Positions 39,395 to 48,973 of a DNA stretch of 64,000 bases are shown here, piece after piece; the first letter of the stretch is position 1; each line of letters opens with the position of its first letter. The position numbers were made by a program, and so were the translations under genes. The notes beneath the pieces are model-generated. The model ran no database searches, was not told the origin of the DNA, and saw only the letters and a list, made by a program, of their open reading frames with translations. Location of the stretch: positions 25,908 to 89,907 of the forward strand of contig DASYCO010000065.1 of the NCBI GenBank assembly GCA_036500145.1, read 5' to 3'. Origin of the DNA: CAMAVH01 sp036500145. Its GTDB lineage: Bacteria; Pseudomonadota; Alphaproteobacteria; SMXQ01.

Positions 39395-40282
39395 TTAGTC
39401 GGGCCAGCGCCGGTGGACCCAGAGCCACTGGCCGGGCCGCCCGCGTATCCACTCTTCCATGCGCGCGTTGATCTCGGCGGTCAGCGCGATCATGTCGGCC
39501 TTGCGGTCGCCGCTGTTGGGCAGCGCCATGGGCGGCTCGACGACGATGTGGAAGCGCGCGCCTTCGACGCGCTGCACGTAGCCCGGCAGCAGCACGCAGT
39601 CGAACTTCAGGGCGAGCTGCGCGAAGGCGGAGGCGGTCATGGCCGGGCGGCCGAAGAAAGGCACGCTGATGCCGTCGTTCATCTTCTGGTCGGGCAGCAT
39701 GCCGATGAAGCCGCCGGCGCGCAGCACCTCGACGATGCGGCGCGCGCCGCCGGTTCCCTTGGCGATCATCTCGGCCTTGAGGCCGCGCCGGCCGAACTGC
39801 AGCAGCCATTCGGCGGAGGGGTCGTTGGCGGCGCGGTAGACGATGGCGAGCGGCGCGGTCCAGTCGCCGCGCTGGATCACCGCATGGGCCGACAGCTCCC
39901 AGTTGCCGAGATGCGGCGTGAAGAAGATGCCGGGCTTGCCGCTCTTGCGCATGGCGTCGATGTGCTCGGCGCCCTCGATGGTGAAGCGCGGGTCGTTGTA
40001 GAGGTCCATGCGGCCGAGATGGGGAAACTCGCCCATGACGCGGCCGAGGTTGTCCCACATCTCGGCCATGATGGCGGAGACTTCGGCGGCGGACTTCTCC
40101 GGATAGATCATCGTGAGGTTGCGCCGGGCGATCTTCTGCACGCCGAGCTTGGGGCCGAGCCGGCGGCCGATCCAGCCGCCGACAGCCGAGGCCGCGTCGA
40201 TCGGCAGCGCCGCGAAGAAACCGTAGAGCGTCAGGTAGAAGCCGCGCGCGAGCCAGCCGCCGAGGGTCGAAAACGAAATCAT
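39395..40282 (-). CDS. Lipid A lauroyl/myristoyl acyltransferase (LpxL/HtrB family)
   Basis: Adds a secondary acyl chain to Kdo-lipid A at the inner membrane. 295 aa. The N-terminal hydrophobic helix is followed by the H-x4-E active site in TPHLGNWELSAH and the GGFIGMLPDQ substrate region. ATG 40282 is chosen; upstream in-frame codons overlap lpxK. It is the last gene of the minus-strand run pmbA-DUF374-waaA-lpxK-acyltransferase. Which acyl chain it transfers cannot be told. Confidence 0.93.
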   Translation of the reverse strand: MISFSTLGGWLARGFYLTLYGFFAALPIDAASAVGGWIGRRLGPKLGVQKIARRNLTMIYPEKSAAEVSAIMAEMWDNLGRVMGEFPHLGRMDLYNDPRFTIEGAEHIDAMRKSGKPGIFFTPHLGNWELSAHAVIQRGDWTAPLAIVYRAANDPSAEWLLQFGRRGLKAEMIAKGTGGARRIVEVLRAGGFIGMLPDQKMNDGISVPFFGRPAMTASAFAQLALKFDCVLLPGYVQRVEGARFHIVVEPPMALPNSGDRKADMIALTAEINARMEEWIRGRPGQWLWVHRRWPD

Positions 40283-40313
40283 GGCCGGCACTTTAGCACG
40301 GCCGCGCGCTTTT

Positions 40314-41339
40314 TCACGGCCAGGCTTCCGGCAGGACATGCGCGAGGCGGGCGGCGAGCAGCATGTCCAGCGCCGCCTCGTCGTCCCAGGCGATCTCGAC
40401 GTCGAGCACGGCGATGTCGCCGCCCGCGACGGCCTGGGCATCGGCCGGCCAGCGCACCGCGTCCTTGGCGGTGGTGACGAGCCGCGCGCCCTGCTGCGCC
40501 GCGAGCGCCGCCAGCGCGGCGACGTCCTTGGCGTCGTAAGGATGGTGGTCGTCGAAGGCGCGGGTCGCGACGAGCTCGCAGCCGAGCGCGCGCAGGGATT
40601 CGAAGAACTTCTCCGGCCGCCCGATGCCGGCGAAGGCGACGAGGCGCTGGCCGGCGAGGGCGGCCGCCGAATCCGGCGTGGCGACGAGCCGGGCGTGGAA
40701 GAGGGGCAGGGCGGGCCGCAGCCTGGCGATGCGCGCGGCGGCCTTCACGCGGTCCTCGCCGACGACGACGACGGCGTCGGCGCGGCCGAGGCCGTCGCCC
40801 AATGGCTCACGCAAGGGGCCGGCGGGGATGACGCGGCCGTTGCCGAAGCCCGCGCCGCCGTCCACGACGACGAAGGACAGGTCCTTCTTCAGCGCCGGAT
40901 TCTGCAGGCCGTCGTCGAGGATGAGCAGGTTGGCGCCGCTGGCGACGGCGGCGGCAGCCCCGGCGACGCGGTCGCGGGCCACCCAGGTCGGCAGGCGGCG
41001 CGCCAGCAGCAGCGGCTCGTCGCCGACTTTCCACGCATCGTGGACGAGGGGATCGACGCGCACGGGGCCGCGCAGCTCGCCGCCGTAGCCGCGCGTCAGC
41101 GCATGGACGCGGCCCGCGAGGCCGGTGCGCGCCGTCAGCTTCGCGGCGAGCGACAGGGCCACCGGCGTCTTGCCGGCGCCGCCGGCCACCAGGTTGCCGA
41201 CGCAGATCACCGGCATGACGGCGGAGCGCGGCGTGACGGCGGCACGGCGCAGCCGGCCGGCCCAGGCATGGAGGCAGCCGAGCGGGGACAGGGCGACGGA
41301 GAGCGCGCCGCCGTCCTGCCAGAAGTCAGGCGCGCGCAT
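40314..41339 (-). CDS. lpxK: Tetraacyldisaccharide 4'-kinase
   Basis: Phosphorylates the lipid A precursor at the 4' position. 341 aa. The Walker A motif lies in VGNLVAGGAGKTPVAL, followed by SRGYGG-type ALTRGYGGELRG, DEPLLLARR, NLLILDDGLQNP and the C-terminal DHHPYDAKD. The start codon lies 14 bases inside the waaA coding end, so expression is coupled. Confidence 0.96.
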   Translation of the reverse strand: MRAPDFWQDGGALSVALSPLGCLHAWAGRLRRAAVTPRSAVMPVICVGNLVAGGAGKTPVALSLAAKLTARTGLAGRVHALTRGYGGELRGPVRVDPLVHDAWKVGDEPLLLARRLPTWVARDRVAGAAAAVASGANLLILDDGLQNPALKKDLSFVVVDGGAGFGNGRVIPAGPLREPLGDGLGRADAVVVVGEDRVKAAARIARLRPALPLFHARLVATPDSAAALAGQRLVAFAGIGRPEKFFESLRALGCELVATRAFDDHHPYDAKDVAALAALAAQQGARLVTTAKDAVRWPADAQAVAGGDIAVLDVEIAWDDEAALDMLLAARLAHVLPEAWP

Positions 41340-42630
41340 GGGCGGCCTCGGGGAAGGCGAGGAAGGGCGCGACTTCGGCGGCGACGCGGTCGAGCACGTC
41401 GTCCTGGCGGCTGGCGACGCGCTGCGCCGCCATGATCAGGCGTTCGCGCAGGATGTCGTCGGCGAGCAGACGGTCGACGGCGGCGGCGAGCGAGGCGGCG
41501 TCGCCCACGCGCAGCCAGGCGTCGGCGGCGTCCATGTCGCGCGCCATGGCGCGGAAGTTCTCCATGTGCGGGCCGGCGACGATGGCGGCGTCGAGCCGCG
41601 CCGGCTCCAGCATGTTCTGGCCGCCGCGCGGCACCAGGGAGCCGCCGATGAAGGCGATGGGCGCCACGCGGTAGAGCAGGCCGAGTTCGCCGAGCGTGTC
41701 GGCGAGATAGATGGCGGTGTCGGGCGCGATCGGCTCGTGGGCGCTGCGGCAGGCCACGCCGAGGCCCCGCGCGCGCAGCTGCGCCGCGATCTCGGGGCCT
41801 CGCGGCGGATGGCGCGGCGCGATGATGGTCAGGATCGTCGGCCGCGCGCGCGCGAGGATGGCCTGCGCCTCCGCGACCATCGCCTCTTCGCCGTCGTGGG
41901 TGCTGGCCGCGATCCAGACGGGCCGCGCGCCGATCTGGTCGCGTAGCGCGACGAGCCCGGCGGGGTCGGCGGGCAGCGGCCGGTCGGCGTTCTTGAGGTT
42001 GCCGGTGACGCGCACGTCGCGCGCGCCGAGCGCCCGCAGGCGCCCGGCCTCGTCCTCGTCCTGCGCCAGGCAGCGGGCGAAGCCGCCGAACAGCGCCCGC
42101 GCGATGCCGGGCACGCGCTGCCAGCCGGCGAAGCTCTTGGGCGAGATGCGCGCGTTCAGCAGCAGCATCGGCACGCCGCGCGCCCGCGTCTCGCCGATCA
42201 GGTTGGGCCAGATCTCCGATTCGACCCACAGCGCCGCGTCGGGCCGCCAGTGGTCGAGAAAGCGGCGCACCCAGGCCATGCGGTCGACTGGCACGTACTG
42301 ATGAATCGCGCGCGGCGGCAGGCGGTTGCCGAGCAGCTGCGCCGAGCTGACCGTGCCGGTGGTGATGAGGACATGGAGGGCCGGATGGTCGACGAGCAGC
42401 CGGTCGATCAGGCGCAGCACAGAGAAGGCCTCGCCGATGCTGGCGGCATGGAGCCAGACGAGCCGGCCTGCGGGGCGGGCGACGCGCGCCTCGCCGAAGC
42501 GTTCGTGGAAGCGCGCCGGGTCTTCCTTGCCGCGCGCCAGGCGGCGGCGGAGATAGAGCGTCACCGCCGGGCCGGCCACGGCGGTCAGGCCGCGGTAGAG
42601 CCCGCGCGCGGCATGGTAGAGCGCGCTCAT
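41326..42630 (-). CDS. waaA: 3-deoxy-D-manno-octulosonic acid transferase
   Basis: Transfers Kdo to lipid IVA at the membrane. 434 aa, GT30 family. A membrane anchor near the N-terminus is followed by RLVWLHAASIGEA (catalytic-type Glu), WVESEIWPNLI and the C-terminal FIGGSLVPRGGQNMLEPA nucleotide-sugar site. Its ATGA start overlaps the DUF374 stop by four bases; its end overlaps lpxK. It is a core part of the lipid A cluster. Confidence 0.97.
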   Translation of the reverse strand: MSALYHAARGLYRGLTAVAGPAVTLYLRRRLARGKEDPARFHERFGEARVARPAGRLVWLHAASIGEAFSVLRLIDRLLVDHPALHVLITTGTVSSAQLLGNRLPPRAIHQYVPVDRMAWVRRFLDHWRPDAALWVESEIWPNLIGETRARGVPMLLLNARISPKSFAGWQRVPGIARALFGGFARCLAQDEDEAGRLRALGARDVRVTGNLKNADRPLPADPAGLVALRDQIGARPVWIAASTHDGEEAMVAEAQAILARARPTILTIIAPRHPPRGPEIAAQLRARGLGVACRSAHEPIAPDTAIYLADTLGELGLLYRVAPIAFIGGSLVPRGGQNMLEPARLDAAIVAGPHMENFRAMARDMDAADAWLRVGDAASLAAAVDRLLADDILRERLIMAAQRVASRQDDVLDRVAAEVAPFLAFPEAAHARA

Positions 42631-43340
42631 GCCGTCACCGACTTTGCCGCCGGGGCGGTCTTCTCGACGCCGCACAGGGCGTCGGCCTGGTCGGCGACGG
42701 CGTTCATGCGGGCTTCCAGCTCGAGGCGCAGCGCCTCGACTTCGGCGTCGTCGGCGTCGCGCGGTACCGTCATCGGCTCGCCCCAGACGAAGACGCTGCG
42801 CGCGAAGGGCAGGGACAGGATGAAGCGGTCCCAGTTGTTCATCACCTTGCGCCGGCTGGTGGCGTACATGCAGGGCAGGATCGGCGCGCCCGAGAGGCGG
42901 GCGGCCTGGACGATGCCGAGGCTGGCGCGCATGCGCGGCCCGCGCGGCCCGTCGGGCGAGATGGCGACGGAGACGCCGTCACGCTTGAGGCTCCGGACGA
43001 TGGCGACGAGGGCGGCGGCGCCGCCGCGCGAGCTCGACCCGGCGATGTTGTCGATGCCGAACAGCTTGAGCGTGCCGGAGATCAGGCGGCCATCGATGTG
43101 CTGCGAGATCAGCACGCGCATCGGCCGCGGCCGCGGCCAGCTGTAGGGCATCATCAGCAGGCGGCCGTGCCAGAAGCCGAGGATGAAGGGCGTCTCGGCG
43201 TCCCACAGGCGCTGCGGATGCTCGCCGCCGACGATCGTGAGGCGGCTGGTGGCGCGCACCAGGCGGATGTAGCCGGCGGCGGCCGCGCAGATGACGCGCT
43301 GCACGGCGGGGCGGCGCAGGAACGTCTTCAGGCGCGCCAC
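42627..43340 (-). CDS. DUF374 lysophospholipid acyltransferase-like protein
   Basis: 237 aa. DUF374 members are relatives of PlsC/LPLAT acyltransferases and usually sit beside waaA in alphaproteobacteria. The motif HGRLLMMPY and the SPDGPRGPRMR block stand for LPLAT motifs I and III; a membrane helix lies near the N-terminus. GTG 43340 has GGGAGG upstream. It may acylate lipid A or a lysophospholipid; the family role is not settled. Confidence 0.9.
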   Translation of the reverse strand: MARLKTFLRRPAVQRVICAAAAGYIRLVRATSRLTIVGGEHPQRLWDAETPFILGFWHGRLLMMPYSWPRPRPMRVLISQHIDGRLISGTLKLFGIDNIAGSSSRGGAAALVAIVRSLKRDGVSVAISPDGPRGPRMRASLGIVQAARLSGAPILPCMYATSRRKVMNNWDRFILSLPFARSVFVWGEPMTVPRDADDAEVEALRLELEARMNAVADQADALCGVEKTAPAAKSVTA

Positions 43341-43488
43341 GGGCAGACGCCTCCCAGGGCGGGGAAGTTTTTGAGCAACGGCAAGGGCTTAGGCAGGATC
43401 ATGGCGGCGGACCATAGCGTATGTCACGCTTTGTACGCCATAGGCCGTCGCCCTGCGCCCTACAGGCCTGTAAAGCCTGGGAAATCCG

Positions 43489-44841
43489 TTAAGCCGACTG
43501 GCCGGCGACCGTCATGCCCTCGATCCGCAGCGTCGGCGAGTCGGTGCCGTAGCGGAAGGTCAGGTCGTTGGCCGGCGTCAGATGCATGAACATGTCGCGC
43601 AGGTTGCCCGCCACGGTGACTTCGCTGACCGGATAGGCGATCTCGCCGTTCTCGATCCAGAAGCCGCTGGCGCCGCGCGAATAGTCGCCGGTGATCAGGT
43701 TGGTGCCCATGCCCATCAGCTGGGTGACGTAGAAGCCCTGCTTGATGTCGGCGATCAGCTCCTTCGGCGGCAGCGCGCCTGCGGCGAGGTAGAGGTTGGT
43801 GGCCGAAGGCGAGGGCGGCGAGCCGGTACCGCGCGCCGCATGGCCGGTGCTGGGCAGGTCGAGCTGGCGTCCCGTCGAGAGGTCGAGGAACCAGGTCTGC
43901 AGCACGCCGTCCTCGATCACGACATGGCGGGAGGTGGCGAAGCCCTCGCCGTCGAACGGCTTGGAGCGCAGGCCGCGCAGGCGCCGCGGATCGTCGATGA
44001 TCGAGATGCCCTTGGCGAAGACGGCCTTGCCCATGCTGTCTTTCAGGAAGCTGGTGCCGCGCGCGATGGAGGCGCCGTTGACGGCGCCGGCCAGGCTGCT
44101 GACCAGGCCGCCGGCGACGCGCGGGTCGTAGACGACCGGCACCTGCGCCGTGCTGGCCTTGCGCGGATTGAGCTTCTTCACGGCGCGCTCGCCGGCGTTG
44201 CGGCCGAGCTCGCGCGGGTCTGTGAGGTCGGCGGCGGAGATGCCTGTGGCGAAGTCGTAGTCGGTCTCCATGCCGGTGCCTTCGCCGGCCAGCACCGAGA
44301 CGGACAGCGAATGGCGCGACACGCCGTAGCTGCCGGAGAAGCCGTTGCTGATGGCGAGATGTACGCGCGACAGCGACCAGCCGGCCTCCGCGCCTTCCGA
44401 ATTGGTGACGCCCTTCACGGCGCGCGCGGCGTCTTCGGCGGCCGCGGCCGCGCCGTCCATGTCGGCGGGCGAGGGCTCGCGCATGTCGCAGGTGTCGAGG
44501 TCGGGGAAGCTCTTGGCGATCTGGCCCGGCTCGGCGATGCCGCAGAACTTGTCCTCGGGCACGGCCTTGGCCATGGCGACGGCGCGCCCGACGAGCTCCT
44601 TCATGGCGGCCGGCGAGAAGTCGCTGGCGGAGACGATGGCCTGGCGCTTGCCGATGATGACGCGCAGGCCGAGGTCGCGGCCCTCGGCCCGTTCGACGCC
44701 CTCGGACTTGCCGAGCCGGCGCGCCAGCGACAGCGACACGCCTTCGGCCACCACGGCGTCGGCAGCGTCCGCGCCGGCCGCCTTGGCCTGTTTCAGCAGG
44801 TCGGCCAGCAGATTGTCGGCGTCGAGCGGCGCGGTGGTCAT
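43489..44841 (-). CDS. pmbA: TldE/PmbA metalloprotease subunit
   Basis: 450-aa partner of TldD; the pair forms a protease that trims peptides such as microcin precursors and unfolded peptides. Family motifs are RRLGKSEGVERAE, ETDYDFATG, PVVYDPRVAGGL and SRGASGFWIENGEI. It lacks the HExxxH motif, as expected for the TldE half. GGAG precedes ATG 44841. It probably begins the lipid A operon, with a 148-base gap to the next gene. TldD is at 53225-54670. Confidence 0.95.
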   Translation of the reverse strand: MTTAPLDADNLLADLLKQAKAAGADAADAVVAEGVSLSLARRLGKSEGVERAEGRDLGLRVIIGKRQAIVSASDFSPAAMKELVGRAVAMAKAVPEDKFCGIAEPGQIAKSFPDLDTCDMREPSPADMDGAAAAAEDAARAVKGVTNSEGAEAGWSLSRVHLAISNGFSGSYGVSRHSLSVSVLAGEGTGMETDYDFATGISAADLTDPRELGRNAGERAVKKLNPRKASTAQVPVVYDPRVAGGLVSSLAGAVNGASIARGTSFLKDSMGKAVFAKGISIIDDPRRLRGLRSKPFDGEGFATSRHVVIEDGVLQTWFLDLSTGRQLDLPSTGHAARGTGSPPSPSATNLYLAAGALPPKELIADIKQGFYVTQLMGMGTNLITGDYSRGASGFWIENGEIAYPVSEVTVAGNLRDMFMHLTPANDLTFRYGTDSPTLRIEGMTVAGQSA

Positions 44842-44902
44842 GGAAGGCTCCGGGGCAGGAGGGAAAGGCGGGGCGGGTGGATATTCTAGGCCGGGCAGGT
44901 CC

Positions 44903-44948
44903 GGTCAGACAGGCCCAATCACGCTGGTCAGGTGGGCCCAATCATGCT
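44903..44948. repeat. 23-bp tandem duplication at the end of the anion transporter gene
   Basis: Two adjacent 23-base units (44903-44925 and 44926-44948), each starting GGTCAG and ending CAATCA(C/T)GCT, differ at three or four positions. The second unit covers the transporter stop codon, so the first is a spare copy of the gene end. Confidence 0.65.
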
Positions 44949-46192
44949 GGTAGCGCGCCTGTCATCCATAGCCATATGGCGGCGAAGGCCATGCTGATCA
45001 AGGTGACGGGAACGCCCACTTTCGCGTGATCGGCGAAGCCGAGCTTCACGCCGACGGCGGCGGCGCGCTCGGCGACGATGATGTTGGCCAGGCTGCCGAC
45101 GATCAGCAGGTTGCCGGCCAGGGTCGAGAGCAGGGCCAGGCCGTAGAGCGCGCCCTCGGGCGGCTGCGGCCAGACCTTGAGCAGCAGGATCACGGCGGGC
45201 ACGTTGCCGATGGTGTTGGTGAGCGCCAGGGCGAGCGGCGTCAGCGTCGCGAGGCGGTCCGGCAGCCAGCCGCCCTGCGCGAGCCGGGCGAAGACGTCTC
45301 CCGCCAGCGGCGTTGCGGCCAGGGCGCCGGTGACGACGAACAGGCCTGCGAAGAGCAGCAGCAGGCGAAAGTCCACCGCCGCGACCAGCTCGCGGCTCGC
45401 CAGCTTGCGGCTGACCAGCAGCAGGGCGGCGATGGCGAGCGCGCTCACTTCGCGCGGCGCATCGGTGAAGAACAGGACCAGCAGAACAGCGGTGGCGATC
45501 AGCGCCTTGGCCAGCTGCAGCCTGTCGCTGGCGAGCGGAACGTCGGCGAGGCCGGTCCCGTCATGCGCCGCCGCGATCCAGCGGCCGCGCCATTGCAGGG
45601 CGACGACGGCGAAGGTCACGCCCAAGGCGGCCAGCGCGGGGACCGCGCAGTAGCCGAGGAAGGCGGTGAAGTCGAGCTTGCCCACCTGGCCGATCAGGAT
45701 GTTCTGCGGATTGCCGATCATCGTCGCCGCCGATCCGGCGTTGGCGGCGCAGGCGAGCGCGATCAGGTAGGGCGTCGGGTTGAGGCCGCGCCGCCGCAGG
45801 CCGTGGCAGAGCAGCGGCGTCATGGCGAAGACGACGATGTCGTTGGCGAGCAGCGCCGACAGGCCGCCAGCCAGCAGGATCACGGCGGCCAGCAGCCGCT
45901 TCGGGCTGCCGCCGAGCTGCGCGACCTTGGCCGCGACGCCGTCGTAGAACCCCGAGGCGCCGTATTGCGCCGAGACGATCATCAGGCCGAAGAGCAGCAG
46001 CAGGGTGGGCAGGTCGACGGCGCGCGCCGCTTCGTCGACCGTCAGCGCGCCGGCGGCGATCAGGACGATGGCGCCGATCAGCGCGATGCCGCTGCGGTCG
46101 ATCTTGAGCCAGGGCCAGCGGCCGAAGGCCATGCCGATGTAGGTGACGACGAAGACGGCGACGATGAGGTCGGTCAGGGGAAGGCCGGGCAT
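44942..46192 (-). CDS. SLC13/ArsB-type anion transporter
   Basis: 416-aa integral membrane protein with about 11-12 helices, ion-transporter superfamily (CitM/ArsB/NhaD). Repeats around LLANDIVVFAMTPLLCH and ALACAANAGSAATMIGNPQN, and LTNTIGNVPAVILLL, match the paired re-entrant loops of the family. The start is ATG 46192, six bases after the ubiD stop, so it is co-expressed with ubiD. Arsenite, carboxylate or sulfate-type substrates are all possible. Confidence 0.85.
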   Translation of the reverse strand: MPGLPLTDLIVAVFVVTYIGMAFGRWPWLKIDRSGIALIGAIVLIAAGALTVDEAARAVDLPTLLLLFGLMIVSAQYGASGFYDGVAAKVAQLGGSPKRLLAAVILLAGGLSALLANDIVVFAMTPLLCHGLRRRGLNPTPYLIALACAANAGSAATMIGNPQNILIGQVGKLDFTAFLGYCAVPALAALGVTFAVVALQWRGRWIAAAHDGTGLADVPLASDRLQLAKALIATAVLLVLFFTDAPREVSALAIAALLLVSRKLASRELVAAVDFRLLLLFAGLFVVTGALAATPLAGDVFARLAQGGWLPDRLATLTPLALALTNTIGNVPAVILLLKVWPQPPEGALYGLALLSTLAGNLLIVGSLANIIVAERAAAVGVKLGFADHAKVGVPVTLISMAFAAIWLWMTGALPA

Positions 46193-46198
46193 CGGCGC

Positions 46199-47752
46199 TT
46201 ACCGGCGCGGCTTCTTCCAGATCGGCTGGCCCGATCCGGGCAGGCCCAGCTCCGGCCACTTGCGCGTCACCGCGTCGATGACGTCCTCGCTCATGCGGAT
46301 CGGCTGGCCCCAGTCGCGCTTCGTCTCGCTGCCGATCTTGTTGGTGGCGTCCAGGCCGATCTTGCCGCCGAGCTCGGGCTCGGGCGAGGCGAAGTCGAGG
46401 TAGTCGATCGGCGTGTTGTCGAGGATGGTCACGTCGCGCGACGGGTCGAAGCGCGTGGCGAGCGCCCACATCACGTCCTTCCAGTCGCGCGCGTCGATGT
46501 CCTCGTCCACCACGATGACCATCTTGGTGTAGAGGAACTGGCGCAGGTAGGACCACACGGCCATCATCGCGCGCTTGGCGTGGCCCGGGTACTGCTTGCG
46601 GATGCTGACCACAGCGACGCGGTAGGAGCAGGCCTCGGGTGGCAGGTAGAAGTCCACCACCTCGGGGAACTGCCGCGCGAACATCGGCAGGAAGACCTCG
46701 TTGAGCGCCTGGCCCAGCACCGACGGCTCGTCGGGCGGGCGGCCGGTGAAGGTCGAGAGGTAGATCGGGTCGCGCCGCATGGTCATCGCGCTGACGGTGA
46801 AGACCGGAAACCGCTCGACGGAGTTGTAGTAGCCGGTGTGGTCGCCGTAGGGGCCTTCCTCGCCCGTCTCGGTCAGCGAGACATGGCCTTCGAGCACGAT
46901 CTCGGCCGAGGCGGGGACTTTCAGCGGCACGGTCAGGCAGTCGGCCAGCTCGACGCGCTTGCCGCGCAAGAGCCCGGCGAATTCGTATTCGGAGAGGCCT
47001 TCCGGCACCGGCGTTACGGCGGCGAGCATCACGGCGGGGTCGGCGCCGATCGCCACGGCGGCCGGCATCGGCGTGTCGTGCCCATCCTTGCCGTATTGCG
47101 CCTTCCAGGCGGCGTAATGCAGCGCGCCCCCGCGCGTGTGGAGCCAGCGCATCAGGGCGGTAGTCTTGCCCGTCACCTGCATGCGGTAGACGCCGAGATT
47201 GTCGGTGCCCGGCTTCGTCTTTCCGTCAGGGCCGCTCACGTCCGGCCCGCGCGTGGAGACCAGCGGGAAGCTGATCAGCGGCGCCGGCTCGCCGGGCCAG
47301 CAGGTCTGCACCGGCAGCTTCGTGAGGTCGATGTCGCTCCCTTTGAGCACGACCTCCTGGCAGGGCGCGCCCGTGACCGTCTTGGGCTTGCGCGCCAGCG
47401 CCGTCTTCAGCAGCGGCAGCATGGCGATGGCGTCGCGAAAGGAATCGGGCGGCTCGGGATGGTCGAGGAAGGCGAGCATCTCGCCGAGCTTGCGCAGTTC
47501 GTGGGGCTCGCGGCTCATGCCCCAGGCGACGCGCTCGACGGTGCCGAAGACGTTGGCGGCGACCGGCATGCCGTAGGCGTCGCCCTGGCCGTCGGTCACT
47601 TGCTCGAACAGGACGGCGGGCCCCTGGTCGCGCAGCAGGCGCGTCTGGATCTCGGTGATCTCCAGGGCGGCGGCCACGGGCGTCTTGACGCGCACCAGGC
47701 GGTCGCGGCTCTCGAGATGGTCGATGAAATCGCGCAGAGAACTGAAGGGCAT
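46199..47752 (-). CDS. ubiD: UbiD-family 3-octaprenyl-4-hydroxybenzoate decarboxylase
   Basis: Prenyl-FMN-dependent decarboxylase of ubiquinone synthesis. 517 aa. Motifs include the cofactor-site EGPYGDHTGYYN, IVVDEDIDARDWKDVMWALATR and the family C-terminus. UbiX, which makes the cofactor, is not in the window. ubiA lies at 48974. Start ATG 47752 has a poor ribosome binding site. It is followed directly by the anion transporter. Confidence 0.95.
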   Translation of the reverse strand: MPFSSLRDFIDHLESRDRLVRVKTPVAAALEITEIQTRLLRDQGPAVLFEQVTDGQGDAYGMPVAANVFGTVERVAWGMSREPHELRKLGEMLAFLDHPEPPDSFRDAIAMLPLLKTALARKPKTVTGAPCQEVVLKGSDIDLTKLPVQTCWPGEPAPLISFPLVSTRGPDVSGPDGKTKPGTDNLGVYRMQVTGKTTALMRWLHTRGGALHYAAWKAQYGKDGHDTPMPAAVAIGADPAVMLAAVTPVPEGLSEYEFAGLLRGKRVELADCLTVPLKVPASAEIVLEGHVSLTETGEEGPYGDHTGYYNSVERFPVFTVSAMTMRRDPIYLSTFTGRPPDEPSVLGQALNEVFLPMFARQFPEVVDFYLPPEACSYRVAVVSIRKQYPGHAKRAMMAVWSYLRQFLYTKMVIVVDEDIDARDWKDVMWALATRFDPSRDVTILDNTPIDYLDFASPEPELGGKIGLDATNKIGSETKRDWGQPIRMSEDVIDAVTRKWPELGLPGSGQPIWKKPRR

Positions 47753-48030
47753 CGGTCAGGAATGCCATGCCGGCGTGCTCCGGGCAAGTCCCGTCCGCCC
47801 CGGGGTCGGCAAAGAAGCGTTATTCCACAAGGGGTTGTGGCCGAGGTGGGCGATTCACCCTTCGGTAACGCAGGGCTGCCATGATCAATGGGCGCTGGCT
47901 GGCCTTGCCGCCGGGCGTGAAGCTGAAATCACCGGCCGGGATCGCGTCATCCGGCTCGGCGTTTGCTTCTTGCATCGAACCGTTCGAGACCTAAATGCAA
48001 ACCACCACTTCTCATCGGAGAGCCACGACG
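47753..48030. other. Divergent intergenic region, ubiD / DUF4170 gene
   Basis: About 280 bases without a gene. A small perfect hairpin, CCACAA-GGGG-TTGTGG, lies at 47825-47840; no T-run follows it. No other structure is clear. Confidence 0.35.
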
Positions 48031-48237
48031 ATGCCGCATTACTGGGTCATCGGTGGTGAGTACAGAACCACCGACTTCCGCGATATGGCCAATGGCAAGG
48101 GTCCGGAACGCTTCGGCCCGTTCGAGACGTACGACGAAGCGAAGGCTGCCTGGAAGGCGCATTCCTGGGCCAGCGTCGACAGCTGCCATTCCCGCTTCAC
48201 GATCGTCGAGGACGGTGGCGTGAAGGGCGCCGCGTAA
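48031..48237 (+). CDS. DUF4170 protein
   Basis: 68-aa cytoplasmic-looking protein with no signal. HYWVIGGEYRTTDF, ERFGPFETYDEAKAAW and ASVDSCHSRFTIVED match DUF4170, a small beta-alpha domain found across alphaproteobacteria. ATG 48031 follows GGAGAG; an ATG at 47995 is possible. Function unknown. Confidence 0.88.
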   Translation: MPHYWVIGGEYRTTDFRDMANGKGPERFGPFETYDEAKAAWKAHSWASVDSCHSRFTIVEDGGVKGAA

Positions 48238-48327
48238 GCGGCAGAAAGTCGGCTTGCCCGCGTCGCGGGTCCGCTCCATCATCGCACGGCCCGCCGTTCC
48301 TGGCGGGCATCGGCCGCGAGAGGCGCT

Positions 48328-48945
48328 TTGCGCGCAGTTACATCCCTATTGATCGGTTTCGCCGCATTGCTGCTGGCGTCCTGCACGCCGGAATCGCGCG
48401 AGGCCCTGCCGGAGAGCTTCCGCGTGGCGCCGGACCTGCGCTTCGTCGGCGCCTGGCGCGGCGGCAACGAGGTCGGCGTGCTGCAGGGCGACGAGGTTCT
48501 GGCCCAGCTCAAGGTCGATCCCGCCGAGCCGCTCGACCTGCTCATGACCGCGCGCGAGACCTGGCGCACCACCCAGGGCCCGCATAGCCGCACCCTGCAG
48601 GGCCGCCTGCGCTTCTACAACGTCGTCGGCCGCCAGGTCGTCGCCGTGCAGCGGCTCGACGCGGACGGCCAGGCGGATTCGGAGGCGGCGACCTGGCGCT
48701 TCGCCACCTACCGCTTCGGCGGCAACGACGGCGTGGCGCTCTATTTCATGGACGAAGAGCAGATGCGCTGGCGCGTGAACAACGGCATCCTGCACGGCAA
48801 GATTCGCGGCGGCGAGCCCGCCTTTCCCGACGTCCTGCTCATGGAAGCGCCCGACAACGTCGCGGCCATCATCCGCACCGTCGACCCCGCCGTGCTCTTC
48901 ACCGCCCGGCTTGGCCCCTTCACGCGCGAGAAGCTGACGCAATAG
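48328..48945 (+). CDS. Putative lipoprotein
   Basis: 205 aa, starting at TTG 48328 with GAGAGG upstream. The lipobox LLLASC follows a hydrophobic stretch. The mature part is a beta-rich domain (LQGRLRFYNVVGRQVVAVQ, WRFATYRFGG) with no family I recognise. It is converging on ubiA. The translation initiation codon is unusual, but no ATG alternative exists near the signal. Confidence 0.75.
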   Translation: MRAVTSLLIGFAALLLASCTPESREALPESFRVAPDLRFVGAWRGGNEVGVLQGDEVLAQLKVDPAEPLDLLMTARETWRTTQGPHSRTLQGRLRFYNVVGRQVVAVQRLDADGQADSEAATWRFATYRFGGNDGVALYFMDEEQMRWRVNNGILHGKIRGGEPAFPDVLLMEAPDNVAAIIRTVDPAVLFTARLGPFTREKLTQ

Positions 48946-48973
48946 TCGGCGCGCGATTTTTCCACACGCGCGC

